From a virus: a stretch of DNA of 64,000 bases. The translations under genes and the position numbers were made by a program. Where the stretch lies: positions 1 through 64,000 of the IMG/VR virus record IMGVR_UViG_3300036985_002246; one strand, 5' to 3'. How positions within the stretch are numbered: the first letter of the stretch is position 1; each line of letters starts with the position of its first letter. The notes under the pieces were generated by a model. The model saw only the letters and a list, made by a program, of their open reading frames with translations, did not search any database and had not been told where the DNA came from. Of this stretch, positions 22,575 to 30,273 are shown piece by piece.

Positions 22575-23512
22575 GCCTGCTCCGACCAGAAGATCTCCTG
22601 GGCCTCGACGCAGAGAGCGTTGAGCTTCTCCATGTCGGGGTGGTCCGGGAGGGTCGAGGTTGCGTAGAGCCGGTCGATCTCCTCGTGGCCTCGCTCGGCT
22701 TGCTCGATCAGTTGGTCGTAGGACCAGACCCCCCGGCGGATCGCCAGGAGTTCCTCAGCGTCCGGGCGCTTCACTTTCACGCCCTTCCCAGCGAGTAGCT
22801 CCAGGCACATTCGGAGGAGCCTCACGAGGTGCATTGCGTGCTTCGTGTCGTAGCCGAACTGCGCTTCGAGCACAGCCCGCTTCTCGTTCCTCGAAGCCTT
22901 CCACGCCACATACTGGTTCCAGTGCTGGGTGGCCGAGCGGAACTGCTTCTCCAGTTGGACGTACTGCATGACGTTCGGGTCGATCTCGACCTCGTCACCC
23001 TCAGTCTCGGTGCTGAGGAGCTTGTCGAATGCGCCCATCATGTCGGGGGTGATCTTCATGGACCCCAAGCCGAACTCCGCCCTCTCCGGCTTGTGGTCCG
23101 GAGGCGAGAGCAGCCACTTGCGGTGGGTCTTGATCCGCTTGAGTTGGGCGACCGCGTACCCGGCGAACGTGTGCCGGGCCTTCTTCGAGAGGAAGAGGTC
23201 GCGGTGGTCGCGGAGCAGTGAACCAGAGCGTGTGATCTTCAGGACGTTCGATTCGTCCACGAACAGCACCTCGATCACGTTCGGGTTGCAGTCCGCCGCG
23301 AGCTTGCAGAACTTCTGCACGTTGTAGACAATGCTGTCGTTCGGGACGCTGCTCACCTGTTGCTCGAAGCCCTGGGCGAACCCCAGGACGATCTCCTTGG
23401 GAGCGACCGCGAATCCACGCACGTCCACGTCGGACTCCGGAAGGGAGGTCCCGTAGGCGTGGCTGCCATGCGTGGCGAGGAACACTGTGTGCGCTGCTAC
23501 GTCGAAGTCCAT
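22571..23512 (-). CDS. RlaP/YcgL-like predicted nucleotidyltransferase
   Basis: 313 aa. Near the N-terminus LATHGSHAYGTSLPESDVD then VRGF is the G(S)...DxD signature of the polymerase-beta-type nucleotidyltransferase superfamily, in the form of the RlaP/YcgL group. IEVLFVDESNVLKIT and the following all-helical region (FAGYAVAQLKRIKTHRKWLL, HLVRLLRMCLELL) also match. Family members are associated with RNA repair; the phage role is unknown. First gene after its promoter element. Confidence 0.75.
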   Translation of the reverse strand: MDFDVAAHTVFLATHGSHAYGTSLPESDVDVRGFAVAPKEIVLGFAQGFEQQVSSVPNDSIVYNVQKFCKLAADCNPNVIEVLFVDESNVLKITRSGSLLRDHRDLFLSKKARHTFAGYAVAQLKRIKTHRKWLLSPPDHKPERAEFGLGSMKITPDMMGAFDKLLSTETEGDEVEIDPNVMQYVQLEKQFRSATQHWNQYVAWKASRNEKRAVLEAQFGYDTKHAMHLVRLLRMCLELLAGKGVKVKRPDAEELLAIRRGVWSYDQLIEQAERGHEEIDRLYATSTLPDHPDMEKLNALCVEAQEIFWSEQA

Positions 23513-23531
23513 GGTGACCCTTACACCTCGG

Positions 23532-23560
23532 AAGCGATTGGGCTGGGGGCATTTACACGA
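23532..23560 (-). promoter_or_regulatory. 19-bp-spaced phage promoter element
   Basis: TCGTG-TAAATG ... CGCTT, then GAGGTGTAAGGGTCACC and the ATG at 23512. Confidence 0.75.
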
Positions 23561-23594
23561 TTGTGCGTGTAGTGACCCCAGCCCAATCCGTTCT

Positions 23595-24287
23595 TCAGGC
23601 TACGGCGGGCTGCACGAGCGGACGCCGACGGAACCCATGGTTGGGCCTGTGGACGTTCGCGATCCGCAGCAGAGCCTCTTCGTCATGCTTGAGCATGAGC
23701 GCCTGACTGAGCATGGTGTCCGCGTCCGGCACCGCTTCGCCGGGGTGGACGCAGAGGCTCCTGACGACGACGCCCTTCTCGTCGAGCACGTCAATGTTCG
23801 CCGAGCGACCGCGATTGATCCGGTACTTCTTCCCGGACTTCGAGTCGATCATGAACCAGTCCTCTTGCGCGAGTTGACGCTGCTGGTCTGGTGTGAGGTG
23901 GGCTCGAAGCAGAGCCTCTGCCCGACGGTCTGCGGCCTCACGCTCAGCCGCCCGTGCGGCGCGCTCCTCAGCCCACTGAGCCTCGCGCTCGATCCGAGCC
24001 GTGCGGGCAGCCTCTGTCTCGGGCGGGGCGGTGTAGAGCGGCGCTCCGACCACCCGTGCGGCTGGTGTTGCGTTCCAGTTGATCCAGACGGTGCTGTTGG
24101 TGGCGTAGCTGCCAGCCGTGGCGGTGACTGACCCGCTGCCACCGTTCCAGCCGTTCCAGACGTTGTTCAGGTAGGGGACCGTGATCGACCCCGTGCTTGT
24201 GGTCGTCGCCTGGGTCCAGGCCGTCCAGATCACCGACGAGTTGCCGGTGGCGTAGCCAGTACCCGTGGTTGTGCCGGTGTACGGCAT
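23595..24287 (-). CDS. Conserved phage protein with Gly/Thr-rich head
   Basis: 230 aa. Residues 1-80 are Gly/Thr/Asn/Trp-rich and beta-like. A charged helix (RIEREAQWAEERAARAAERE) joins a conserved C-terminal domain (EALLRAHLTPDQQRQLAQED ... KKYRINRG ... LCVHPGEAVP ... EALLRIANVHR). That last domain is one I recognise from many phages, without known function. Paired with the gene at 24293. Confidence 0.7.
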   Translation of the reverse strand: MPYTGTTTGTGYATGNSSVIWTAWTQATTTSTGSITVPYLNNVWNGWNGGSGSVTATAGSYATNSTVWINWNATPAARVVGAPLYTAPPETEAARTARIEREAQWAEERAARAAEREAADRRAEALLRAHLTPDQQRQLAQEDWFMIDSKSGKKYRINRGRSANIDVLDEKGVVVRSLCVHPGEAVPDADTMLSQALMLKHDEEALLRIANVHRPNHGFRRRPLVQPAVA

Positions 24288-24292
24288 GGGGG

Positions 24293-24598
24293 TCAGCCGC
24301 CTTGCATTTGCGGCACGAACACGACGCGCCCGGCCTCGGGGTCGAACGACTTCATGAGGTCGCCCTCCTTGCCCGCTGCGTCCGTGCGAAAGGCGCGGTA
24401 GCCCTTCCCGGTGAGGTTGTCGAAGGACGCACGAGCGTCCTCGACCTCGACGGACTTCGTCGGGTCCCAGATCTTCTTCACGTCCCCGCTACGGCCCATG
24501 ATCTCGAACACGAGGCCACCTGCGCGAACGCGGTCGGCGAGTGCGCTCTCGTCGAGCTTCTCCCTCGAACCGTCGTGCTTCTGAACTTCGATTTCCAT
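24293..24598 (-). CDS. Hypothetical protein
   Basis: 101 aa, starting MEIEVQKHDGSREKLDESAL. Contains LADRVRAGGLVFEIMGRSG and a beta C-terminus. Immediately upstream of the conserved gene at 23595. Unknown function. Confidence 0.6.
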   Translation of the reverse strand: MEIEVQKHDGSREKLDESALADRVRAGGLVFEIMGRSGDVKKIWDPTKSVEVEDARASFDNLTGKGYRAFRTDAAGKEGDLMKSFDPEAGRVVFVPQMQGG

Positions 24599-24677
24599 GC
24601 GTCTCCTCCTGGCTCAAGGCCGGTAGGTCTACCTTACGCCGCAAACGGGCAGAAGGCGTCCAGCATGGTGGCTGGGC

Positions 24678-24815
24678 TCAGAGCTTGAGGCGCTTTGAGA
24701 GCTTCTCGCTGAACACGATCCCGTTCAGGCGCTCTGTCTTGACGGGAGCGTTGGCCCTGGACCCTACGAAGTACCCAATCACGACACCGAGAGCGAGAAC
24801 GAGCGTGTATTCCAC
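24678..24815 (-). CDS. 45-aa single-pass membrane protein
   Basis: GTG 24815 preceded by TAAGG. MEYTLVLALGVVIGYFVGSR is one N-terminal transmembrane helix, followed by a basic tail. It follows a hairpin-rich leader. Confidence 0.6.
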   Translation of the reverse strand: MEYTLVLALGVVIGYFVGSRANAPVKTERLNGIVFSEKLSKRLKL

Positions 24816-24974
24816 GGCAGACCTTACGCATTGAGCCCAGCAGGTGGGCTCCCTGAAGTCTGAGGGGAACAACGATCCCCTCTCAACAATCACTCACCTA
24901 AGGGGGGGTAAGGCGGCGCACCGTCGAGAGGGGACACCACAGGGCTCCCATAGAAGGAATCGCTGTGGGGTGTG
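24816..24974 (-). other. Hairpin-rich non-coding leader
   Basis: No gene. Three inverted repeats lie here: GAGCCCA/TGGGCTC (24833-24851), GAGGGGA/TCCCCTC (24862-24882) and a CCACAG/CTGTGG pair near 24935-24965. The first ends just before the Shine-Dalgarno of the 45-aa membrane protein. Could be a terminator-leader for the minus operon or a translational control element. Confidence 0.4.
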
Positions 24975-25226
24975 CTACTGGGCGTTGAGCCGAGACAGCG
25001 CACCTAGGAGTTCCCGCTGACGCAGGATCGGGAGAACCTTCTCACGAAGATTGGTCTCGATCTCCCTCATGGCCCGCTGGAAGAGACGCTCCTGGTACAG
25101 AGTGCTCGCCTCGATCGCACCAGGCGCTCCGGACTTGATCATGTCCATGAGCCTGGAATCTGAACACTTCTTCAGTGTCGAGATTGAGGGGGCGGCCTTC
25201 TGCTTCAACCTGCTGTTCTTCTGCAT
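24975..25226 (-). CDS. Small helical hypothetical protein
   Basis: 83 aa, basic N-terminus, then long helices (RLFQRAMREIETNLREKVLP). Unknown function. Confidence 0.55.
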   Translation of the reverse strand: MQKNSRLKQKAAPSISTLKKCSDSRLMDMIKSGAPGAIEASTLYQERLFQRAMREIETNLREKVLPILRQRELLGALSRLNAQ

Positions 25227-25250
25227 GAATTCCTTACGCCGAAGGGACGG

Positions 25251-25499
25251 CTAGTTCTCGTTGAACGGAGTCCAACCCTCGGGGAGGACACAGTCACCGT
25301 GCTTGAAGAAGACGGGCACCTGGGCGACGTGAATGACCCAGTTCTTCTTCTGGGCGACGACGAGATTGGCGAAGGCCACCGCCTCGTCCTTCGTGGTGAA
25401 GAGGCTGCAACTTGAGGCGGCCTGCACCTCGGTTCCCTGAAGGAGGTGCCTGATTGAGAGCACCGCCCAGACATGACCTGCGTTCCTGGGTTCAGCCAC
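25251..25499 (-). CDS. Small hypothetical protein
   Basis: 82 aa. Alpha/beta pattern (AVLSIRHLLQG, DEAVAFANLVVAQKKNWVIH). Unknown function. Confidence 0.55.
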   Translation of the reverse strand: MAEPRNAGHVWAVLSIRHLLQGTEVQAASSCSLFTTKDEAVAFANLVVAQKKNWVIHVAQVPVFFKHGDCVLPEGWTPFNEN

Positions 25500-25502
25500 T
25501 TT

Positions 25503-25817
25503 TCACCGCCGCCTCTTCGCTGGGGGACCGTTCTTGCGGAGGTGCTCCTCCATGCGTCGCTGCCTCCGGTTCTTCCGGAGGGGCTGCCCCAACCCTGCAC
25601 TCACGAGGGGGTCCATGGGCGAGTTCCCAGACGTGATAACCGTCAGTGGTGCAGCTTCTGGGGAGTTCGCCGCGTGTGTGCCCACGTCAGAGAGCGCCTT
25701 GCGAATGAGTGCGTCGATCTCGACCTGCCGAAGGTACTCGGCCTGAGCGCAGAATCCGGGCACACAGTTGCACGCGCTACATTGAGCGTAGGGGCGGGAG
25801 GGGTCTGTGGTGGTCAC
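25503..25817 (-). CDS. Small hypothetical protein with Cys motif
   Basis: 104 aa. N-terminal CSACNCVPGFC cluster and a strongly basic C-terminus (RKNRRQRRMEEHLRKNG). Possibly nucleic-acid binding; unassigned. Confidence 0.55.
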   Translation of the reverse strand: MTTTDPSRPYAQCSACNCVPGFCAQAEYLRQVEIDALIRKALSDVGTHAANSPEAAPLTVITSGNSPMDPLVSAGLGQPLRKNRRQRRMEEHLRKNGPPAKRRR

Positions 25818-25820
25818 GCG

Positions 25821-26516
25821 CTACTCTACGCTCGGGAGACTTCTCGCGTAGGCTCGAACCAGCCGTTGGTAGTCCATGCTCGGAGCGCCTGCTGCTGTCT
25901 CCTGGGAGACGATCTGCAACGCGGTGCCCACGTCCATTCCCGAACGGATCATGAGCCCGGCAACGAGCGCCCCGGTTCGGTCTGCCCCTAGCATACAGTG
26001 CAGGTAGAGGACCGAGCTTGGGATCGACCAGTCGTGGTAGATCTCGTGGAGGTACTCGACCAGTCCACCGAAGTTCCAGCCGGGCGACTTGAGAAAGACC
26101 TCAGGGTTCCCGGTGTCCTGCTCCGACATTCCCTCGAAGGGCCACCACACCAGGTTGGCCTTCGAGCGGGTCTGACCCTCCGGACCGAAGTGAAGAACTC
26201 CGTTCCCCAGCGGGATCCTCGGAGACCAATCTGGCTGGTGCAGGTACGGGGGCCAGTTTGCTGCGGGGTAGCCGTCCGTCGAAACCTGGAACGCCTCGAA
26301 CTCCTCGGCCCAGGAGCCACGCTCGCCCGTGTTGTCGATCAGCGAGACGCAGAGGAACCGGTCGTCGCTGAAGGTCATGTCGAGGGTGTTCTCAATCTCC
26401 CGGTACGCGAACTTCCCGTCGATCAGGGGGAGGTTCCCACGCACCATGAGGTGAGGCGACTTGAAGTTGGGGAGGTGGATCTCTGAGACCCTCTTGGGGT
26501 CGAACGTCGTGCTCAT
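25821..26516 (-). CDS. Dual-specificity-like protein phosphatase (second)
   Basis: 231 aa. VLYLHCMLGADRTGALVAGL is a textbook HCX5R(S/T) P-loop (C174, R180), followed by an IVSQETAAGAPSMDYQRLVR helix. It is unrelated outside the P-loop to the smaller phosphatase at 16120. Substrate unknown. Confidence 0.8.
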   Translation of the reverse strand: MSTTFDPKRVSEIHLPNFKSPHLMVRGNLPLIDGKFAYREIENTLDMTFSDDRFLCVSLIDNTGERGSWAEEFEAFQVSTDGYPAANWPPYLHQPDWSPRIPLGNGVLHFGPEGQTRSKANLVWWPFEGMSEQDTGNPEVFLKSPGWNFGGLVEYLHEIYHDWSIPSSVLYLHCMLGADRTGALVAGLMIRSGMDVGTALQIVSQETAAGAPSMDYQRLVRAYARSLPSVE

Positions 26517-26797
26517 GGCTCGCCCTCGTCAGTTGGCTCGTCGAGGTTCCCTCGGATCAGGTCCTTCGTCGCAATGAAGTCGAACGACTCAGGACGGCAG
26601 AGGGACTCGAAGAGAGGGACCGACGCAACCTTGAGCCACACGACCGCCCTGTACTCCGTGGTGGAGATCCGAATCGCGTGGGAGACGCGAGCCTCCGTCC
26701 GGAAGACCGCTGCCGCGAACCTGCCCAGGCCGACGGAGGTCGGTCTGACGGTGACGCGGAAGGCGATTCTTCCGGCTGTGGAGAAGGCGAGCCCCAT
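26513..26797 (-). CDS. Hypothetical protein
   Basis: 94 aa from ATG 26797. Mixed alpha/beta with an acidic tail (NLDEPTDEGEP). The stop overlaps the phosphatase start. Start site uncertain. Confidence 0.5.
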   Translation of the reverse strand: MGLAFSTAGRIAFRVTVRPTSVGLGRFAAAVFRTEARVSHAIRISTTEYRAVVWLKVASVPLFESLCRPESFDFIATKDLIRGNLDEPTDEGEP

Positions 26798-26829
26798 GCT
26801 GGGGGACTCAGATAGGAGGGCTAACCGGC

Positions 26830-27216
26830 TCAGTTGGCGTTGGGAGTCAGGTCCCAATCGGGCAGGTCCACGACCTGGTTGGCGACCTGCTTCCCCAGGT
26901 TGTACCCGTCAGCGTAGTCGGTCGGGCCGACGGCCAGGCAGAGCTTGTCCGGTGGGTGACCCAACTTCGCCGAGAGGTAGCCGGTCGCGAACGCGAGCTT
27001 GTCCTCGGCGGGGATCTTCTTCTCGTCGAGCCCGGCCAACGCGCCCATGAAAGCGGGGAGCTTCGCGGCCTTCGGTGGCTCGACCTTCGGGGGGGTGTGC
27101 CGGGGCGAGGAGGACTCCAGGCGCTCGACTCGATCGGAGAGGTCTGTGACGGTCTTCTCGATTCCTTCGAGCTTGGCGAGGATCAGTGTGAGCAGGGCGG
27201 TAGCGTCAGGTGTCAT
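26830..27216 (-). CDS. Hypothetical protein with N-terminal coiled coil
   Basis: 128 aa. LILAKLEGIEKTVTDLSDRV then ERLESS is a likely coiled coil; a Pro/Lys linker leads to a helical domain (EDKLAFATGYLSAKLGHPP). Unknown function. Confidence 0.6.
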   Translation of the reverse strand: MTPDATALLTLILAKLEGIEKTVTDLSDRVERLESSSPRHTPPKVEPPKAAKLPAFMGALAGLDEKKIPAEDKLAFATGYLSAKLGHPPDKLCLAVGPTDYADGYNLGKQVANQVVDLPDWDLTPNAN

Positions 27217-27253
27217 GCGAGTCTATACGCCCCCCTTGGTGGTGTCTGACCCT

Positions 27254-27517
27254 ATGGAAAAGACTCACCTCGCCACTGTCACGGACATTCGGATCGCTCG
27301 GGTCAAGAAGCTCGCCCGAGCGTTCTTCAACGACCTGTCGGCCCCAGTGCTCGACCAGGACGTGGTGCCGCTGGCGTTCGAGTTCGTGGAGACCCTGAGG
27401 ACTTCAGGGCAGATCCCGACCCCTCACGTCAAGGGCGTCCTCACGAGACACACGGACCTGATCGACCTCCTCGACACGCTCAGGCGTGAGAGGGTCAAGC
27501 GTCAGAACCGGGGCTGA
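27254..27517 (+). CDS. Small helical hypothetical protein
   Basis: 87 aa from ATG 27254. Helical (RIARVKKLARAFFNDLSAPV, VVPLAFEFVETLRTSG). A lone + gene within a minus-strand region, overlapping the convergent exonuclease gene by 16 bases. Its promoter is not obvious. Confidence 0.55.
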   Translation: MEKTHLATVTDIRIARVKKLARAFFNDLSAPVLDQDVVPLAFEFVETLRTSGQIPTPHVKGVLTRHTDLIDLLDTLRRERVKRQNRG

Positions 27518-28110
27518 GACTGGATCGCGTTTCGGGCCAGGTAGAGCACATGGCGGCAGTCGAGCGCGTCCTTGAGGGCCGAGTGCGCCCCGACCTTCGA
27601 CATTCCCAGGTGGTCGCGGATCTTGTCGAGGCTGAGCCCAGGTCCGGTCCCTGACCAGTTCCACGCGACGTAGGCGAGCGAGACCGTGTCGATCTGGTGG
27701 TAGGGGATCCGAACGCCCAACCCCTCGCGGGCGAAGGCCGACTTCAGGAAGTTCGTGTCGAACGTCGGGTTGTGCCCCACGAGGGTACCGGTGCTCGCGA
27801 GCAGCCCCGCAATCTCGTCAGCGTAGTCGGCGAACGGCAGGGTGCCCTCCCACTCCTGGGGCGTGTAGCCGTTGATCTCCAGGGCCTTCGGGTGGGCGGC
27901 TCGAATGTGGATTGGGCGGATCTTCCGCTCCCACGTCTGAATGATCTTGCCGAGATCGTTCGGGTTCTCGGGGACCTCCTCGATCACGATAGCGATCTCA
28001 ATGATCTCGTGACAGTTCGGGTCGAGCCCGGTCGTCTCGGTGTCGAGGTAGAGCCGGGTCGGTCGGCGGACTTCGTGCGGCTCACCCAGCGTCTGCTTCT
28101 CGTTGCTCAT
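27502..28110 (-). CDS. DnaQ-like 3'-5' exonuclease (DEDDh)
   Basis: 202 aa from ATG 28110. ExoI motif RLYLDTETTGLD (D23, E25), ExoII LVGHNPTFDTNF and ExoIII GAHSALKDALDCRHV with the catalytic His five residues before Asp. This is the DEDDh layout of epsilon-type proofreading exonucleases and RNase T. It likely degrades single-stranded DNA or RNA, or proofreads. Confidence 0.88.
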   Translation of the reverse strand: MSNEKQTLGEPHEVRRPTRLYLDTETTGLDPNCHEIIEIAIVIEEVPENPNDLGKIIQTWERKIRPIHIRAAHPKALEINGYTPQEWEGTLPFADYADEIAGLLASTGTLVGHNPTFDTNFLKSAFAREGLGVRIPYHQIDTVSLAYVAWNWSGTGPGLSLDKIRDHLGMSKVGAHSALKDALDCRHVLYLARNAIQSQPRF

Positions 28111-28112
28111 TC

Positions 28113-28340
28113 TCAGTCCCTCCGGCAGCATTGATTGGGTTGGGCCATTGCCCGCTCTGCAAAGACTCGAAGCTCAGCGACCTCAGCGGAGGGCAGGCTC
28201 TTGAAGTACGCTCGGGCCTCGTTGAACGTCCGCGACCACTGTGCGTAGACACGGACCCCAGCGTCTGTGCTGGCGGTCGTGTGGAGCGCCCTGCGGACCC
28301 AAACGTCCGCGAGGATCTGGTCCTTCGTGAAGGCACGCAC
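28113..28340 (-). CDS. Small hypothetical protein
   Basis: 75 aa from GTG 28340. Helical (DQILADVWVRRALHTTASTD, AEVAELRVFAERAMAQ). Unknown function. Confidence 0.55.
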   Translation of the reverse strand: MRAFTKDQILADVWVRRALHTTASTDAGVRVYAQWSRTFNEARAYFKSLPSAEVAELRVFAERAMAQPNQCCRRD

Positions 28341-28355
28341 GACCCACCTTACTCC

Positions 28356-28667
28356 TCAGCGGCGCTCTGCCATTTCCTCGTCGTGGCGCTCGCGGTCGCC
28401 CTCCATGTGGTCGAGCGCGAGGTCCACAAGCTCAGCGTGGTATTTCGCGACCCACGCTGTCAGCGCAGCACCGGTCAGCACGTCCATTGTGTAGTCCGGG
28501 GCGGGGTCCGCCACGGTGGCGGGCCAGATCTCAGCCTGGTCGGGATCGACGACGAGTTCCGGCTTCTCCCACTCGCAGTCCTCGAAGGTCACCACGAAGT
28601 TGACGAGCGCCTGGGTGCCGTCGGCAGCCTTGAACTCTGTCTCCCGGACTGTGTATTCGCGGTGCAT
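28356..28667 (-). CDS. Hypothetical protein
   Basis: 103 aa, first gene after a minus-strand promoter element, ATG after GGTGAGGGAAC. Acidic, with a beta-rich front (TQALVNFVVTFEDCEWEKPE). Unknown function. Confidence 0.6.
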   Translation of the reverse strand: MHREYTVRETEFKAADGTQALVNFVVTFEDCEWEKPELVVDPDQAEIWPATVADPAPDYTMDVLTGAALTAWVAKYHAELVDLALDHMEGDRERHDEEMAERR

Positions 28668-28683
28668 TGTTCCCTCACCTTCT

Positions 28684-28712
28684 AAGCGGTTCGCGGGGGC
28701 TCCGATTCACGA
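28684..28712 (-). promoter_or_regulatory. 19-bp-spaced phage promoter element
   Basis: TCGTG-AATC ... CGCTT, then AGAAGGTGAGGGAAC and the ATG at 28667. Divergent with the element at 28725, 12 bases away. Confidence 0.7.
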
Positions 28713-28724
28713 TTCGACCCCCAA

Positions 28725-28753
28725 TCGTGAAAAGAGTCTCACCCCGTTCGCTT
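28725..28753 (+). promoter_or_regulatory. 19-bp-spaced phage promoter element
   Basis: TCGTG-AAAAGAG ... CGCTT, then AGGGGTAAAGGAGAGAGG. The next gene start is 180 bases away; a structured RNA lies between. Confidence 0.75.
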
Positions 28754-28769
28754 AGGGGTAAAGGAGAGA

Positions 28770-28927
28770 GGTTCGGGTCCAGAAAGCTGCGCTCGCTGAA
28801 AGTAGACGTTTGGCCACGTCGAAATCGCGGGTTGGCCAGTCCAGGTGTAGCTGGTTCGATTCCAGCGGGGTTGCACCCGTCCCAATGGTGGGAGTACACG
28901 GCGAGCGCAGCTTTCTGTACCCGAGCC
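28770..28927 (+). ncRNA. Structured leader RNA with tRNA-like T-arm
   Basis: A 17-bp perfect helix (CAGAAAGCTGCGCTCGC at 28780-28796 with 28901-28917) extends after one mismatch by nine further pairs, including one G-U (28770-28778 with 28919-28927). It encloses 104 bases. Inside are a GACGT/ACGTC hairpin (28805-28820), a perfect T-arm-like hairpin GCTGG-TTCGATT-CCAGC (28850-28866), a CGGGT/ACCCG pair (28828-28832 with 28875-28879) and a TCCCA/TGGGA hairpin (28880-28893). No acceptor stem, D-arm or anticodon arm of a normal tRNA can be drawn. It begins about where transcription from the promoter at 28725 should start. Confidence 0.65.
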
Positions 28928-28935
28928 AAACGGAA

Positions 28936-29280
28936 ATGAACAAGATCCAGGTGCCCCCCAAGTGGGGAATGCTCACGAGCGAAGGGAACCGTGCTCTCAG
29001 TCGGAAGGCCAAGACCGTCGCTCGCAAGATCGAGAAGCTCGCAGCCTCTGGAGAGGCAACCCCGGCGAACGTGAGCCAAGCACTAGTCACCTACCTGGGG
29101 TCGTGGCTCCGCTCTCAGGAGCACCGGACCACTCACGAGGCGGGGGACGCCGCCGTCCGAGATTGCGTAGGGGACTTCCACGACAAGCTCTGGAACCACG
29201 TCTTCGGGGGTAACGGAGACACCATGTGGGACGCACACCTCGCAGCCGCCTACCGTCGCCGAGAATCCGAGGCCAAGTGA
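28936..29280 (+). CDS. Hypothetical protein downstream of structured RNA
   Basis: 114 aa from ATG 28936, nine bases after the long helix ends. Basic N-terminal helix (NRALSRKAKTVARKIEKLA), then VSQALVTYLGSWLRSQEHRT. Translation may depend on the upstream structure. Unknown function. Confidence 0.6.
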   Translation: MNKIQVPPKWGMLTSEGNRALSRKAKTVARKIEKLAASGEATPANVSQALVTYLGSWLRSQEHRTTHEAGDAAVRDCVGDFHDKLWNHVFGGNGDTMWDAHLAAAYRRRESEAK

Positions 29281-29468
29281 CAACGCTAGCTCTCAATCTC
29301 CCTCAGAGGCAGGACAGCTTGGCTGACCAACTGGCCGACTTGATCCATGTGGCGAACGCGAACGGAATGTACGACGCCGCCGACTTCCTCAGAGACCTTC
29401 TGGCCAACAGGCCCAGGTGTTCGCCGACCCTCAAGGAGACAGACCGTGACCATGACCCGAACCGGTGA
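29277..29468 (+). CDS. Small hypothetical protein
   Basis: 63 aa from GTG overlapping the previous stop. SLADQLADLIHVANANGMYD then AADFLRDLL is helical. Unknown function. Confidence 0.55.
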   Translation: MTTLALNLPQRQDSLADQLADLIHVANANGMYDAADFLRDLLANRPRCSPTLKETDRDHDPNR

Positions 29469-30219
29469 TCCGGTGAAGATCTCCAAGCTCCGAAGCACGC
29501 ACCTCGTCCAGCGGCTCCTGCCGCCCACGAAGAGCCGTCTCGGTGGTATCGCCCCGCACCGGGTCTTCGGTGTGGCCATGTTGGGGCTCAGCGAGAAGGC
29601 GTGGGACGTTCTCGACGAGGTCTGCACGATCGACTACATGGGCGCAGCCGAGTACGAGTTCGGCACGCTGCCCAAGTCACTTCGCGAGTTCGTGGCACTC
29701 TCGAAGGCCGGGGCGCTGCGGTCGTTCGCGTTCGCCCTCGCGCCCCACGAGCGCAAGCTGTCGTCCGACCGGACGTGGTGGGGGACCAAGAAGCCGCTGC
29801 CTCCCGCCAAGACGGTCACCCTCTATGGCTTCTGCAAGGAGAGCGACCTGGGGGAGGTCCAGGACCGTGTTCGTGCCCTCGCGAACGAGGACAAGTCCTT
29901 CTACGTCAAGGGTGGGACGAACCTCGTGGACAGCCTCGACCTGACCCGTCGCGAGGCTGGGCGTGTCGTGTGCGGGTGGCTCGAACTCGACAACCTGTTC
30001 GTGTTCTTTTCGGACCGAGAAATGTGGTCGGGGTTCTGCGAGATCTTCGGCGTCGAGGCGTGCCCTGTCCCGGAGGTCCCAGCCGTCTCCGACTACACCA
30101 AGCTCAACAAGCCGGAACTCTGTGCGGTGGCCCTGAGCTTGGGCGTCTTCCGCACCAAGTCCGAGGCCAACAAGCTCAGCAAGGGTGACCTCCTGAAAAA
30201 GTTGAGTCCGCCGACCTGA
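29446..30219 (+). CDS. Conserved phage protein with C-terminal SAP-like motif
   Basis: 257 aa from GTG 29446 (AAGGAG seven bases upstream; ATG 29452 is an alternative). CTIDYMGAAEYEFGTLPKSL then REF is a family signature I recognise from other large phages, with no assigned function. The last 45 residues (YTKLNKPELCAVALSLGVFR ... LSKGDLLKKL) resemble a SAP/Rho-N-type helical nucleic-acid-binding motif. Confidence 0.65.
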   Translation: MTMTRTGDPVKISKLRSTHLVQRLLPPTKSRLGGIAPHRVFGVAMLGLSEKAWDVLDEVCTIDYMGAAEYEFGTLPKSLREFVALSKAGALRSFAFALAPHERKLSSDRTWWGTKKPLPPAKTVTLYGFCKESDLGEVQDRVRALANEDKSFYVKGGTNLVDSLDLTRREAGRVVCGWLELDNLFVFFSDREMWSGFCEIFGVEACPVPEVPAVSDYTKLNKPELCAVALSLGVFRTKSEANKLSKGDLLKKLSPPT

Positions 30220-30220
30220 A

Positions 30221-30249
30221 TCATGTAAAAGCCGCCCCCTCATTCGCTT
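30221..30249 (+). promoter_or_regulatory. 19-bp-spaced phage promoter element
   Basis: TCATG-TAAAAGCC ... CGCTT, then AGGGTGAGGAGACAG and ATG 30274. Starts right after the previous gene's stop. Confidence 0.7.
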
Positions 30250-30273
30250 GTAGGGTGAGGAGACAGCGACACC

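Noticed and set aside
28797-28900. Canonical tRNA gene around the T-arm at 28850
   Set aside because: The seven bases after the T-arm (GGGGTTG) have no complementary acceptor strand within 100 bases upstream, and no anticodon or D-arm can be drawn.
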